A stretch of DNA of 64,000 nt from assembly GCA_963725505.1 (NCBI GenBank), contig CAVRYN010000007.1, positions 310,001 to 374,000 of the forward strand. The letters run 5' to 3'. Shown in pieces: positions 7,523 through 16,722 of the stretch. Numbering within the stretch: the first letter of the stretch is position 1; each line of letters opens with the position of its first letter. Under the pieces are notes generated by a model. That model searched no databases. It had not been told where the DNA came from and saw nothing but the letters and a program-made list of their open reading frames with translations. The DNA comes from Udaeobacter sp963725505 (GTDB taxonomy: Bacteria > Verrucomicrobiota > Verrucomicrobiia > Chthoniobacterales > UBA10450). Made by a program: the position numbers and the translations under genes.

Positions 7523-9072
7523 ATGATTGGGCCGACGCGCGAGATTTGAAGCGATTGTCGCCAAGTCCCGGACGGGAAATCTTTTTTGGCTTCGATTGTT
7601 TTGGATCCGGGCATCGATCGCCCAGTCGCGGGAGCGACGTTGATCATCATTTCGGACAAAATCCGGCCGTCCATTTGAAGCGGTGCTTTGATTCCAAGAA
7701 TCCTCAAAATTGTCGGAGCAAGATCGATATTGCCCGTCGGCAAATCGTCCGTTTCGCCGCCACGCAAATCCGGGCCCGCAGCAATCAACGTGTTGTGCAT
7801 GTCGAAGCGACTGAGTGTGGCGTGGGTCCCCTTCCCTGCCGCTCGTTGCCAATCGGCGTCGATCGCTCCCGGAATGCCGAACTGATTTTTTGAATCGTTC
7901 CAGCGAAAAGACATCATGACATCGGGCGCATGATCACTGCTTGCCGCGCCGTAGCCTCGCGAAGGCTGGTGAATCTTCGCTTGCTCCAGCATGAATGTCC
8001 CTTCCATCCGTTCTTTCGTGAAAATCACTCCGACAAAATCCGATTGCTGCAAGAATTCAACGAGACGACGAATCAGCTTTTCATCGTGTGCGACGACATA
8101 GAAAAGAACGCTTCCGCCGTTGCCGGCCAGCATGATGTCTCCGGGTTTCGCTTCGCTTTCGAATTCGGTCTTCGCGGCGAAACCGGCGTCATTCAAAATT
8201 TTTCGCAAATCGATTGAGCGTTCGATCGTGGAAAAACCATGGTCGGAAACGACAAAAACGTCTGTTGTTCCGCGCGCACCTCGTTGATCTAATGCTGAAA
8301 GGACCGACGCGAGATTTTCATCAGCCGACTTGATCGCGGCAAGCGCCGCTGGTGCGCCCGGCGCGGATTCGTGTTGCGTAAGATCCGGCTCGCCCAGCCA
8401 GAGAATCGAAAGCGCTGGCACCCCATCTTTCCAAAGAAAATCGGTCAATGCTTTCGTTGTCCAGGGGTCTTGTTGCAGATGAGTGGACGGAAACGGACCA
8501 AGCGTTTCGCTAATCGAAGGGAGAATCTCCGCCGGCAGTGACCTGCCTGCGAAAAGCGTGACACTGTTCGTCGTGCGTCCATGATCGGGATGCCGATCCA
8601 ACAAAAGTCCGACGGATTTTGCAGCTGCGATCACGGTGCGCCCGCCTGCGCGCTGGACGAGCTCAGCGATGGTTGGAACGGAAATGTATTTGCCGCCCGA
8701 CAATTCATCTCCCTTCTTCACCGCTGCTGGCGTCTCTACATCGATTGCGTGTTTAGGGTCGAGATCGGGCCGATACACATGGTTTGCAATGATCCCGTTC
8801 TTGCCGGGATAAACACCTGTAAGAAGCGCCGTTCCGTTTACCATCGTCGCAGGGGGATAAACGGCATGATGATTGTGAAAAGTGACTCCCTCACGCGAAA
8901 GCTGCCAAAGCGCCGGCGTGTTTTGTTCGCTCACAAAATCCGGACGCATCCCGTCCCAGACGACAACCACTATATGCCGCTCGGATTTCGACGGACCGGC
9001 AGGGAAAACGGTCGCGGGCAAAGAAAAAACGACAGCGAGCATCGAGAGCGATGTGCAATATTTCCGAGACAT
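7483..9072 (-). CDS. Exported type I phosphodiesterase / nucleotide pyrophosphatase (alkaline phosphatase superfamily)
   Basis: A 529-residue enzyme with an N-terminal signal peptide (MSRKYCTSLSMLAVVFSLPATVFPA). Metal and nucleophile motifs follow in order: VVVVWDGMRPD (first metal Asp), YPPATMVNGTALLTGVYPGKNG (nucleophile Thr region), LWLGEPDLTQH (metal Asp/His), FVVSDHGFS (metal Asp-His) and GTHATLSRFDMH near the C-terminus (last metal His). These define the NPP/type I phosphodiesterase group, which hydrolyses phosphodiesters or nucleotides in the periplasm or outside the cell. ATG at 9072 is preferred: the reading frame runs on upstream to 9576, but the signal peptide begins at 9072 and the extension lies opposite another gene. 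Substrate cannot be told from sequence. Confidence 0.9.
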   Translation of the reverse strand: MSRKYCTSLSMLAVVFSLPATVFPAGPSKSERHIVVVVWDGMRPDFVSEQNTPALWQLSREGVTFHNHHAVYPPATMVNGTALLTGVYPGKNGIIANHVYRPDLDPKHAIDVETPAAVKKGDELSGGKYISVPTIAELVQRAGGRTVIAAAKSVGLLLDRHPDHGRTTNSVTLFAGRSLPAEILPSISETLGPFPSTHLQQDPWTTKALTDFLWKDGVPALSILWLGEPDLTQHESAPGAPAALAAIKSADENLASVLSALDQRGARGTTDVFVVSDHGFSTIERSIDLRKILNDAGFAAKTEFESEAKPGDIMLAGNGGSVLFYVVAHDEKLIRRLVEFLQQSDFVGVIFTKERMEGTFMLEQAKIHQPSRGYGAASSDHAPDVMMSFRWNDSKNQFGIPGAIDADWQRAAGKGTHATLSRFDMHNTLIAAGPDLRGGETDDLPTGNIDLAPTILRILGIKAPLQMDGRILSEMMINVAPATGRSMPGSKTIEAKKDFPSGTWRQSLQISRVGPIIYLDEGNGAFTPK

Positions 9073-9166
9073 GTATGGTCGCAGATTACGCAGACGCCGT
9101 GGTGAGCGACAGTCAAATCCATTCCACAGCTTTGGTAGGGCGCGACCGGTCCGAGCCGGACTGGCG

Positions 9167-10193
9167 TTGAGCGCGCGCCGACTCGGCACATTGGCGGTAT
9201 TCCTGTTCATATCGACGTCGACGGTGCTGGCCGTTCCCTTGATTCCGACTGCAGATGGCACCAGCTGGCGATACAACATGACTGAAGAGATCGGTAAGGG
9301 TCTTAATATTCCCGATGCCAAAGTGGACGCCGATGGCAAGATTCGCCTGCCAGTTTTGTATCGCATCAATGGGACAGAGAACGTCGATGGGAAGGATCTT
9401 CTCAAGTTCGAAATGCACCGGGCCGGCGTGATTACCAACACGGACCTTATCACGGCAAATGAACAGGGCATTATTTGCTGGGCGCGGATTAATCTGGACG
9501 GCGAGCTGGTTAAGTTTGATCCGCCGCAGACGATGATCGCCACCCCGCTTAAGAAAGGTGCCAGCTGGGATTTCAACGGACAGGCCGGCGAATTAAAAGT
9601 AAATCAGCACTACGACGTCGTTGGCGAAGAAGATATAAACGTGCCGGCCGGCAAATTTCGCACGTTCCGCATTCATGGAGAGCAAGCGTCTCCGAGCCTG
9701 ATGACAATTGATCGCTGGTTCGCAAGCGGTGTTGGAATCGTCAAAGACGTCACGACGATGCGCGACGCGAGTGGCGATTTACTCCAGCGCATTTCCCTCG
9801 AGCTGGTGGAACGCCCCAAAATTACGGAGCGACCCGAAGTGAAACCGGACGCGGCGCCGAAGCAGCTTTCAGTGAGCCTTGCAAAGGATTCATTTGGGAA
9901 ACCGATGACGACTTTTTCATCGAATACTCCGGAGATCTATGCGCGCTGGCAGGGACAGCGGTTGCGAAAAGGCGCAAAGGTCAAGGCCATGTGGATCGCA
10001 GAGAACATCGGCGAAGATTTTCCTCAAGATTACAAGGTGGACGAAGTCTCCGCTGTCGCCGAAAGCCCAATCGCACACGGCAGCGTTCACGCTGGCACGA
10101 CCCGAAGACGGCTGGGCGCCTGGCGATTACCGCGTGGAATTTTATGTCGATGACGTTTTAGTGGACGCAGTGAAACTAAAGATTGTGAAGTGA
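9167..10193 (+). CDS. Secreted protein of unknown function, broken by a single-base frameshift
   Basis: Divergent from the phosphodiesterase gene. From a TTG at 9167 it has a signal-peptide-like start (SARRLGTLAVFLFISTSTVLA), then PLIPTADGTSWRYNM and a beta-rich body. Its end (RPEDGWAPGDYRVEFYVDD) resembles the closing strand of Ig-like secreted domains. That end is in a different frame from the body. The frames join at 10085, where omitting one G gives the continuous reading PIAHGSFTLARPEDGW. Without the correction the frame reads on through unrelated residues to 10153. The lesion may be a real inactivating insertion or a sequence error. The start is uncertain; an ATG lies at 9071 but precedes non-coding-looking repeat sequence. 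No family assigned. Confidence 0.65.
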
Positions 10194-10317
10194 ACAAGGA
10201 GCGGCGGTCTCCGTCCGCCGGTGGGGCGGAACTAATCAGGAGGATTGCCTGCATCCTTGATTTTCTTGAATCCAAAACGATCCACCGCGGCATCGTAATA
10301 AGAGAATCCTATTTCAC

Positions 10318-10965
10318 ATGAAGAAAATCACGATTGCATTTCTTGCCGGATGTTTCATTCTGGTCGCCGGGTGCTGGGGGCTTGGAGTTCGAGGCAACGG
10401 CCATATCAAAATCGACGAACGCAAAATCGGCGCGTTTGCCAACATCGACGCCAGCGGCGCATTTGTAATCAATTGGCAAAATGGACCCCCTACCCTGCGC
10501 ATTAAGACAGACGAAAATCTTTTTCCCTACATCGAGAGTGAGATTTCTGGAAACACACTTCGGTTGCGCACGCGGGAGCAGATTCGACCAACGCACGGAA
10601 TAACTGTGTCCGTCGCAAGCCCTGCCCGGGAAGCGGCCAAAATCAGGGGAGCAGTAAAGCTCGCCGCAAGCCAGCTCACGGGACCCCAATTTGCTTTGGA
10701 AGGCACAGGCGCATCGCGTATCTCGCTCGATGGCAGTATCGATCAGCTCCTTGTTGATATGACCGGCGCAAGCGACCTGAAGGCAGCTGCCCTCCAAACC
10801 AAGATCGCTAAAATCTCCATCCAAGGCGCAGGGGACGCTGAGGTCGCGGTTGCTGAGACGCTAAAGGTGGCCATCACCGGTGCGGGGAAAGTAACTTACT
10901 CTGGCAATCCGCCAACGATCGAAAAACACATCAGCGGCGCAGGCTCGATTCGGCACAAAGACTAG
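10318..10965 (+). CDS. Lipoprotein with GIN domain (DUF2807, putative auto-transporter adhesin head)
   Basis: A 215-residue lipoprotein. The signal sequence ends in a lipobox with Cys19 (LVAGC). The remainder forms the repeating short-strand pattern of the GIN/DUF2807 beta-helix: RGNGHIKIDERKIGAFANIDASGAFVI at the start, with recurring G-A/S units (EGTGASRISLDG, DMTGASDLKA, QGAGDAEVAV, TGAGKVTYSG, SGAGSIRHKD). Proteins of this family are common in Bacteroidetes and Verrucomicrobia and are thought to be surface or periplasmic; the molecular role is not established. ATG at 10318 begins directly before the lysines of the signal peptide. No operon partner is obvious, as the neighbour downstream is convergent. 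Confidence 0.85.
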   Translation: MKKITIAFLAGCFILVAGCWGLGVRGNGHIKIDERKIGAFANIDASGAFVINWQNGPPTLRIKTDENLFPYIESEISGNTLRLRTREQIRPTHGITVSVASPAREAAKIRGAVKLAASQLTGPQFALEGTGASRISLDGSIDQLLVDMTGASDLKAAALQTKIAKISIQGAGDAEVAVAETLKVAITGAGKVTYSGNPPTIEKHISGAGSIRHKD

Positions 10966-10992
10966 CCGCTGGTGCGGAGATCACTCACGTAT

Positions 10993-11394
10993 TCAGGGAT
11001 TCTTGCGCTCGAGCGCAACGGTGAACGGGTGCAGCTCCGCTGTCATCAAGCCGCCAGCGACCGCGGGATCTTCTTCCATGAACTTCCGGGCCGCGGCTTC
11101 ATCTTTCGCTTGGAATACTGCTATGCCGAACGTCTTGTCGCCCGATTCGGATGTGCGCCCGGCGAGGATTAGCTGGCCAGTCTTCACCGCTTCCTGAAAT
11201 CGCGCGAAATGGCGGTGGAGCACGTCCTTGTCTTGAGCATTCCAATTTGCGTCCGCGTACAACCGCGGCACCAGATGTAGCACATAGATGAATTGCTTGG
11301 GCTTTTCGGGAGCCGATTCCTGTGCCACCACCGGCCAAAGGGTGACCAACAGACCAGTTGTCGCGATAATAATGTCAAAGAAAAAACGCTTCAT
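10993..11394 (-). CDS. Exported YCII-like protein
   Basis: A 133-residue protein with a signal peptide (MKRFFFDIIIATTGLLVTLWPVVAQ) and a compact ferredoxin-like domain. That domain reads FIYVLHLVPRLYAD, HRHFARFQEAVKTGQLILAGRT and FGIAVFQAKDEAAARKFMEEDPAVAGGLMTAELHPF, the pattern of the YCII superfamily (DGPH-type small alpha/beta proteins). The reading frame runs further upstream to 11604, but the export signal starts at the ATG at 11394, which I prefer. It is divergent from kmo and shares its upstream region. Function unknown; YCII proteins include dehalogenase-like and muconolactone-type enzymes, and the adjacent aromatic-catabolism genes make a minor catabolic role conceivable. Confidence 0.75.
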   Translation of the reverse strand: MKRFFFDIIIATTGLLVTLWPVVAQESAPEKPKQFIYVLHLVPRLYADANWNAQDKDVLHRHFARFQEAVKTGQLILAGRTSESGDKTFGIAVFQAKDEAAARKFMEEDPAVAGGLMTAELHPFTVALERKNP

Positions 11395-11597
11395 TTCGAC
11401 ACGATCTATCAAATTCCGTCCGGCCGAAACATCGAAATGAACCCGATCCGTTGGCTCGGTTTTCCTGCTTTCATGGTCTCCTGATTCGTAGATTGATTCG
11501 CGCGCTCCCGCGCGCTCTCCGCTCCCCAAGCGGCTTTGCAGTCTACCCGTCGGCGTCCCCGCTCGCCGTGTTCTTATGTTCATGATTAACTCTGAAC

Positions 11598-12923
11598 GTG
11601 GCAAAGTTTGTTCTCATTGGCAGCGGTCTCGCGGGCGGATTGCTCGCCGCGTACTTGGGCCGGCGCGGATACGATGTCGATCTTTACGAGCGGCGGGCTG
11701 ATCCGCGCGAAGGCAATATCGTCGGCGGTCGTTCAATCAATCTGGCGATCTCGACGCGGGGTATTCATGCGCTCAAACAGATCGGCCTCGCGCATGAAGT
11801 GTTGCAACACGCGATCCCCATGCGCGGACGGATGATTCATCCCGCAGGCGCGGGAGCGCGCACCATTTTCAGTCCGTACGATGTCGATCCGAAAAACTGC
11901 ATCAACTCAATCGGACGCGCCGCGCTCAACACGACTGTCATTGAAGCTGCGCAGCGGTATTCGAACGTGCGCGTCTACTTCAATCATAAATGCACTGACG
12001 TCGATTTAGAGGCGGCAACTGCTCAGTTGGAAACCGAAAACGTTAAAGTGACCGGACACGGCGACGCCGTCATCGGCGTCGATGGCGCGTTCTCCGCCGT
12101 GCGCAAATCAATGCAGCGGAAGATTGGCAATTTTCAGTACGACGAAAGTTATCTCGCTCACGGCTACAAGGAACTGACCATACCGCCCGGGCCCGATGGC
12201 TCGTGGCAAATGGAGAAGAACGCGCTCCACATCTGGCCACGGAAAAGTTTCATGATGATCGCACTGCCGAACCCTGACGGCTCGTTCACCTGCACACTCT
12301 TCTGGCAATTCGAAGGCCCACGCAGTTTCGCCACCACCCAGAGCGATGACGATGTACGCCGATTCTTCGATGAAGAATTTCCCGACGCTGTGCCGCTCAT
12401 GCCAACGTTGCTTGAAGATTTTCGCCAAAATCCGACCGGATCACTCGTGACCATTCGTTGTGCGCCATGGTTTTATCACGACAAAGTTTGCCTGCTCGGC
12501 GACGCCGCGCACGCAGTCGTGCCGTTCTACGGCCAGGGAATGAACGCTGCGTTCGAAGATTGCGTCGTGCTGGATGAATGCCTGGAAAGATTTCCAGATG
12601 ACCGCGAGCGCGCGTTCGCTGAATATTTTTCCCGGCGGAAAGAAAACGCCGATGCGCTCGCGGATCTTGCGATTGGGAATTTCATCGAGATGCGCGACAA
12701 GACCGCGTCGAAAGCATTTCGCGCAAAAAAGAAGCTCGATCATCTGCTCGAAGCCGCGCTGCCGGGAATTTACATTCCGCTTTATACGATGGTTACTTTC
12801 ACACGAATGCCTTACGCCGATGCGGCGCGGCGCGCCAGGCTGCAGGATCGGATCGTTTACGGTGGGCTGATTTCCCTCTCGATGATTTTTATCGTGCTGC
12901 TGCTTCGATTGATCGCACATTGA
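11598..12923 (+). CDS. kmo: Kynurenine 3-monooxygenase
   Basis: A 441-residue FAD-dependent aromatic hydroxylase converting L-kynurenine to 3-hydroxykynurenine with NADPH and O2. The N-terminal FAD fold has GSGLAGGLLAAYLGRRG and the acidic YERR end of strand two. GGRSINLAISTRG is the family-specific segment, and GDAAHAVVPFYGQGMNAAFEDC is the second FAD motif. A hydrophobic C-terminal helix (about 415-438, GLISLSMIFIVLLLRLI) resembles the membrane anchor of KMO enzymes. Start is GTG at 11598, directly in front of the nucleotide-binding strand. It heads a plus-strand group with DUF5069, a Rieske oxygenase and kynA, all compatible with tryptophan breakdown. Confidence 0.95.
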   Translation: MAKFVLIGSGLAGGLLAAYLGRRGYDVDLYERRADPREGNIVGGRSINLAISTRGIHALKQIGLAHEVLQHAIPMRGRMIHPAGAGARTIFSPYDVDPKNCINSIGRAALNTTVIEAAQRYSNVRVYFNHKCTDVDLEAATAQLETENVKVTGHGDAVIGVDGAFSAVRKSMQRKIGNFQYDESYLAHGYKELTIPPGPDGSWQMEKNALHIWPRKSFMMIALPNPDGSFTCTLFWQFEGPRSFATTQSDDDVRRFFDEEFPDAVPLMPTLLEDFRQNPTGSLVTIRCAPWFYHDKVCLLGDAAHAVVPFYGQGMNAAFEDCVVLDECLERFPDDRERAFAEYFSRRKENADALADLAIGNFIEMRDKTASKAFRAKKKLDHLLEAALPGIYIPLYTMVTFTRMPYADAARRARLQDRIVYGGLISLSMIFIVLLLRLIAH

Positions 12924-12996
12924 CGGAACCGCGCGGCGCGTGAACTTTGGTTAACTGCTCCGGCAGGCGAAATGAAACCAAAACGAGGAAACCATT

Positions 12997-13440
12997 ATGA
13001 GTGATACACATGTTCCATTGATCAGCTCCGGTGTTGCCGGGCCGCTTGGCGTTGTCCATCTCCCGCGGCTTTGGCAGAAGGTCTCTCTAGAGGAAAAGGG
13101 TAAACTTGCTTCCGGCTATCCCGGCGTCGGTAAAGGGTTCGACGCGATGACCCTCGCCGCGCTCGGACTCGAAGAGCAGGCGGTGAGAGATTACATCAAG
13201 CAGAACAAGCCGACCTATCCCGAATTCGAGGCATGGGTGAAGAAGAACGCAAAATCCCTGAATCGCGACGCGATCGAGAAGCACAACGCCGCGGTGCGAG
13301 GTTACAATCATGACGACGAAACCCGGCACGGCATTCTGGGCGCATGCGGTATCGACGATGATGCTTCTGCCCCAAAAGACGCGGTGAACCTGAACAACCT
13401 TGACGATTGGTACGAGTTTCATCAGCAGGTGCTGAAGTAG
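12997..13440 (+). CDS. DUF5069 family protein
   Basis: A 147-residue soluble protein with the DUF5069 signature near the N-terminus (GPLGVVHLPRLWQKV, then GYPGVGKGFD). It is otherwise helical, ending in NNLDDWYEFHQQVL. Members are widespread in Verrucomicrobia and often sit beside metabolic genes; no biochemical function is known. A good ribosome binding site (GAGGAAA) lies just ahead of the ATG at 12997. It follows kmo after a 73-base gap on the same strand. Confidence 0.85.
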   Translation: MSDTHVPLISSGVAGPLGVVHLPRLWQKVSLEEKGKLASGYPGVGKGFDAMTLAALGLEEQAVRDYIKQNKPTYPEFEAWVKKNAKSLNRDAIEKHNAAVRGYNHDDETRHGILGACGIDDDASAPKDAVNLNNLDDWYEFHQQVLK

Positions 13441-13520
13441 TTGAGAGTTTTTAGTTGAGAGTTGAGAGATCCAAGCAAGCGGAAAGCCCAACGCTCACTT
13501 TAGAAGTCCGAGATCGCGTC

Positions 13521-13624
13521 AGCCACGGATGAACACGGATTTTCACGGATTAGAGAAAACAATCTGGAAACCAGGGAATCAGAAATTTTCCGAATCCGTG
13601 TTTATCTGTGTCGATCTGTGGCTA
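13521..13624. repeat. Long imperfect inverted repeat with CACGGAT direct repeats
   Basis: The left arm (about 13521-13553) contains CCACGGAT, ACACGGAT and TCACGGAT in tandem. The right arm (about 13591-13623) carries the complementary ATCCGTG, ATCTGTG and ATCTGTGG. Roughly 25 of 33 positions pair. It separates DUF5069 from the Rieske gene. The preceding bases (13441-13500) contain TTGAGAGT-type word repeats and a CCCAACGCTCA word seen again near 15605 and inside obg. Confidence 0.7.
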
Positions 13625-13640
13625 GGATTTATGCCTTCCC

Positions 13641-14801
13641 ATGATCACGGCATTCCGGAAGACGGCTGAAACTTTTGCGGCTGGAGCGAAAACTTTAGCG
13701 CAACAATACTTCGTTTCGCCCGAAGTATTCGCAGAAGAGCAAGACAGAATTTTCTCGAAGCAATGGGTATTGGCTGGGCATCAGAGTCAGCTTGCTGAAG
13801 CGGGCGATTATTTTGTGGCGGAGGTCGCGGGCGACAGCTTGATCATTGTCCGGGATAAACACGAGGCGATCCGCGGGTTTTACAACGTGTGTCGCCACCG
13901 GGGAAGTCGGCTCATCGAAAACAGAAGCGGACGGTCCCAGGGAATTCAATGTCCCTATCACGCCTGGACATATACGCTGGATGGACGATTGATCGGGGCG
14001 CCGCACATGGATGATGTCCCGGGGTTTAATAAGGCCGATTATTCCTTGTATCCAGTGAACCTCGCTCTGTGGGAAGGATTCATCTTCGTGAATCTGGCGG
14101 ACGCGGGGACCCGCCTTCGCTCAGAAGCTACGGCGCGGCAAGCTCCAGGAGATTTCATCTCCTTGGAGCGATGGTTCGCGCCGCTCGCCGGAAAATTTTC
14201 GCGCTGGAATTTGCCGTGCCTGCGCTCAGCGAAACAGATCGAGTACGATGTGCGCGCGAATTGGAAGTTAATGTTTCAGAATTACTCGGAGTGTTATCAC
14301 TGCTTAGGAGTGCATCCGGAACTTTCGAAAATCTCACCAGATGACTCCTCGGAGAATGATCTGACCGACGGACCGTTCCTCGGCGGATTCATGCGGATCG
14401 CGAAAGGCCGGAGCCTGACCATGAGCGGGAACGCGTGCGCGTTGCCGATGGAACAGTTTGGTGAAGAGGATTTCCAGCTTGTTTTCTATTATTCCATTTT
14501 CCCCAACATGCTGCTGAGTTTGCATCCCGATTATGTCATGGTGCATCAACTTGTGCCGCAGTCACCTGGGCGGACACTGATTTTCTGTAATTGGTTTTTT
14601 CATCCAGAGGCGTTTGAGCGGGAAGATTTCAAACCGGAGGACGCAATCGAATTCTGGGACATGGTAAACAAGCAGGACTGGCACGTGTGCGAATTGAGCC
14701 AGCAAGGTATTTCCTCGCGCGGGTATATGCCGGGGCCGTATTCGGCGCGCGAGAGCATCGCCGCGGCGTGGGACCGGGAGTACCTGGGTTACCTGCGGTA
14801 A
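13641..14801 (+). CDS. Rieske-type aromatic ring-hydroxylating oxygenase, alpha subunit
   Basis: A 386-residue protein with an N-terminal Rieske [2Fe-2S] domain: C84 and H86 in VCRHRGSRL, C104 and H107 in QCPYHAW. The C-terminal catalytic domain carries the non-heme iron motif in NYSECYHCLGVHPEL, which supplies the two histidines. It should be the terminal oxygenase of a two- or three-component system; no ferredoxin, reductase or beta subunit is adjacent. Single-subunit members of this group also act as N-demethylases or monooxygenases, so the substrate is open. It lies 10 bases before kynA, so a role linked to tryptophan or kynurenine metabolism is a reasonable inference only. Confidence 0.9.
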   Translation: MITAFRKTAETFAAGAKTLAQQYFVSPEVFAEEQDRIFSKQWVLAGHQSQLAEAGDYFVAEVAGDSLIIVRDKHEAIRGFYNVCRHRGSRLIENRSGRSQGIQCPYHAWTYTLDGRLIGAPHMDDVPGFNKADYSLYPVNLALWEGFIFVNLADAGTRLRSEATARQAPGDFISLERWFAPLAGKFSRWNLPCLRSAKQIEYDVRANWKLMFQNYSECYHCLGVHPELSKISPDDSSENDLTDGPFLGGFMRIAKGRSLTMSGNACALPMEQFGEEDFQLVFYYSIFPNMLLSLHPDYVMVHQLVPQSPGRTLIFCNWFFHPEAFEREDFKPEDAIEFWDMVNKQDWHVCELSQQGISSRGYMPGPYSARESIAAAWDREYLGYLR

Positions 14802-14811
14802 TCTTGGAGCC

Positions 14812-15600
14812 ATGCCACCGCCGCTTACGTACGCCAGTTATCTCGATCTGGAGAAACTGCTCTCGTTACAAAAGCCGCGCTCAAGCCCGCCGGAACATGA
14901 TGAGACGCTGTTCATCATTATCCATCAAACGTACGAGCTGTGGTTCAAGCAGCTGCTACATGAGTTTGAAAAAATAAAGCGCGACTTTTCCGCAGGCGAT
15001 CTTTTTGGAGCGATCCACACGTTCAAGCGCGTGCGCACGATCATGAAAGTGCTGGTAGCGCAGGTGGATATTCTGGAAACCATGACGCCCTCGTCGTTCT
15101 CCAGCTTTCGCGACCGGCTCGAGACCGCGTCGGGATTTCAGTCTGTGCAGTTTCGGGAAATGGAATTCGCGCTCGGATACAAACGTGCGTCGACAGTTGC
15201 GTATCTGAAGCCGGATTTTCCGGGCTATGATCGCTTACAAAGATTGCTCCACGAACGCAGCGTGATCGATCATTTCTACGATTTCCTTGCCATCCGCGGA
15301 GCACAGATTCCCGCCGAGTTAAAAAATCGCGACCTGACCCAACCAAATCAACCAGACGAACGCGTGCAAAAGGAAATCCTTCGGCTCTACAAGGATTCAC
15401 CCGAATGCTCGATCCTCTTCGAACTAATGACCGATTTCGATGAGGGGTTGCAGGAGTGGCGCTATCGGCACATCAAGCTGGTTGAGCGAACGATCGGCGC
15501 AAAAAAAGGTACGGGTGGATCACCTGGCGTGCCGTTCCTGAAGGAATCGTTGTTCAAGCCGATCTTCCATGATTTGTGGGCGATCCGGCACGAATTGTAA
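14812..15600 (+). CDS. kynA: Tryptophan 2,3-dioxygenase
   Basis: A 262-residue heme dioxygenase opening the indole ring of L-tryptophan to N-formylkynurenine. Family motifs are clear: TYASYLDLEKLL at the start, FIIIHQTYELWFKQLLHE in the substrate pocket, LETASGFQSVQFREMEF, and RYRHIKLVERTIGAKKGTGGS, which carries the proximal heme His. It is slightly shorter than the usual bacterial enzyme (about 280) only at the N-terminus. It starts 10 bases after the Rieske gene and probably shares its transcript. The product needs a formamidase, which is not in this window. Confidence 0.96.
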   Translation: MPPPLTYASYLDLEKLLSLQKPRSSPPEHDETLFIIIHQTYELWFKQLLHEFEKIKRDFSAGDLFGAIHTFKRVRTIMKVLVAQVDILETMTPSSFSSFRDRLETASGFQSVQFREMEFALGYKRASTVAYLKPDFPGYDRLQRLLHERSVIDHFYDFLAIRGAQIPAELKNRDLTQPNQPDERVQKEILRLYKDSPECSILFELMTDFDEGLQEWRYRHIKLVERTIGAKKGTGGSPGVPFLKESLFKPIFHDLWAIRHEL

Positions 15601-15626
15601 AGAACGCCCAACGCTCAACGTCAAAG

Positions 15627-16661
15627 TCAGAGGCCTAGAAATTCGCGGACCGTGCCGGACAGCAGTTGCGCTTGTTTTTTGACCGGAAGCTTCATCGATT
15701 CAATGAGCTGACCCGGGTTCGCTTCGCCCAGCGGAAAAGGATAATCGGAGCCAAGTGCGACGCGTTCCGCGCCGAAAAGTTTGATCAGCATCCTCAGGGC
15801 GTCGGCGTCGTGAACGAGTGAATCGACATAGAACCGCGCCGGACATCCGTTGTTCGCCAGATATTTTCGCGGATCCGTTTTGTTGTCGATCGCAACCAGG
15901 TCCGGGCGAACATGGAACCCGTGCTCGATGCGACCGATCGTTCCTGGAAACGCGCCGCCGCCATGTGAAAAGGCAACGCGCAAATTCGGAAAACGCTCGA
16001 ACACACCGCCGAATATCATCGAGCAAATCGCGAGCGAAGTCTCGGCCGGCATCCCGACAAGCCACGGCAGCCAATATTTCGGCATTCGATCCGCGCCCAT
16101 CATGTCCCACGGATGAACAAAGATCGCAGCATTGAGTTTCTCGGCCGTTTTCCAAACGACGTCGAGAGATGGATGGTCGAGGTTGCGACATTGAGGACCG
16201 TGACAATGGTCATTCGGATCGACGTGCGTACCGATCTCGACACCGCGCAAGCCAAGCTCGCCCACGCAACGCTCCAATTCCCGCGCGGCAAGATCGACAT
16301 CTTGCAGGGGAATTGTCCCGAGCCCTGCAAAGTTTTTCGGATGAGTGCGAACGACCTCAGCGATATGATCATTCAACATTCGCGAAAGATCGAGCGCGTC
16401 CTGCGGTTTGGCCCAATAGCTAAACATCACCGGCACCGTTGAAAGGATCTGCATCGAAACCTGGGCGCGATCCATATCTTCGAGGCGGCGTTCGGGATTC
16501 CAGACGTTATCGGTGATTTCGCGGAACACACGATCACCCATCATCATGCGTGCACTGCATTCGTCACGGTGCTCCAGGTGGATGAATCCCGGGTAACCGT
16601 ACTTTTTATCCAAGTCCGGCCAATCCCGCGGCAAAATATGAGTGTGGATGTCGATTTTCAT
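15627..16661 (-). CDS. 2-amino-3-carboxymuconate 6-semialdehyde decarboxylase (ACMSD)
   Basis: A 344-residue amidohydrolase-superfamily decarboxylase. It diverts the 3-hydroxyanthranilate ring-fission product away from quinolinate and NAD synthesis towards 2-aminomuconate semialdehyde. Zinc ligands are visible: HTH at the N-terminus (IDIHTHILP), the His in FVHPWDMMG, the His in AFSHGGGAFP, and the Asp in LGSDYPFPLGE. The strings GMPAETSLAICSMIFGGVFERFP and GFIHLEH are characteristic of ACMSD rather than of other members. It converges on kynA, with a 26-base gap, and is followed on its own strand side by the 3-hydroxyanthranilate dioxygenase gene, which makes its substrate. Confidence 0.93.
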   Translation of the reverse strand: MKIDIHTHILPRDWPDLDKKYGYPGFIHLEHRDECSARMMMGDRVFREITDNVWNPERRLEDMDRAQVSMQILSTVPVMFSYWAKPQDALDLSRMLNDHIAEVVRTHPKNFAGLGTIPLQDVDLAARELERCVGELGLRGVEIGTHVDPNDHCHGPQCRNLDHPSLDVVWKTAEKLNAAIFVHPWDMMGADRMPKYWLPWLVGMPAETSLAICSMIFGGVFERFPNLRVAFSHGGGAFPGTIGRIEHGFHVRPDLVAIDNKTDPRKYLANNGCPARFYVDSLVHDADALRMLIKLFGAERVALGSDYPFPLGEANPGQLIESMKLPVKKQAQLLSGTVREFLGL

Positions 16662-16667
16662 ACAATG

Positions 16668-16722
16668 CTGTAGCGTCCGCTGTCTCAGCGGACTTTATGC
16701 GCTGAGACAGCGCGCGCTACAG
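16668..16722. repeat. Palindromic element with CTGTAGCG/CGCTACAG ends
   Basis: CTGTAGCG (16668-16675) pairs with CGCTACAG (16715-16722), and inside it CGCTGTCTCAGCG pairs with CGCTGAGACAGCG. It fills the gap between the ACMSD and 3-hydroxyanthranilate dioxygenase genes and supplies the last codons and stop of the latter. Related TGTAGC/GCTACA palindromes occur at 18029, 20378 and 50931. Confidence 0.65.

Noticed and set aside
9073..9576. N-terminal extension of the phosphodiesterase frame
   Set aside because: The signal peptide starts at 9072 and the extension is antisense to the divergent secreted-protein gene.
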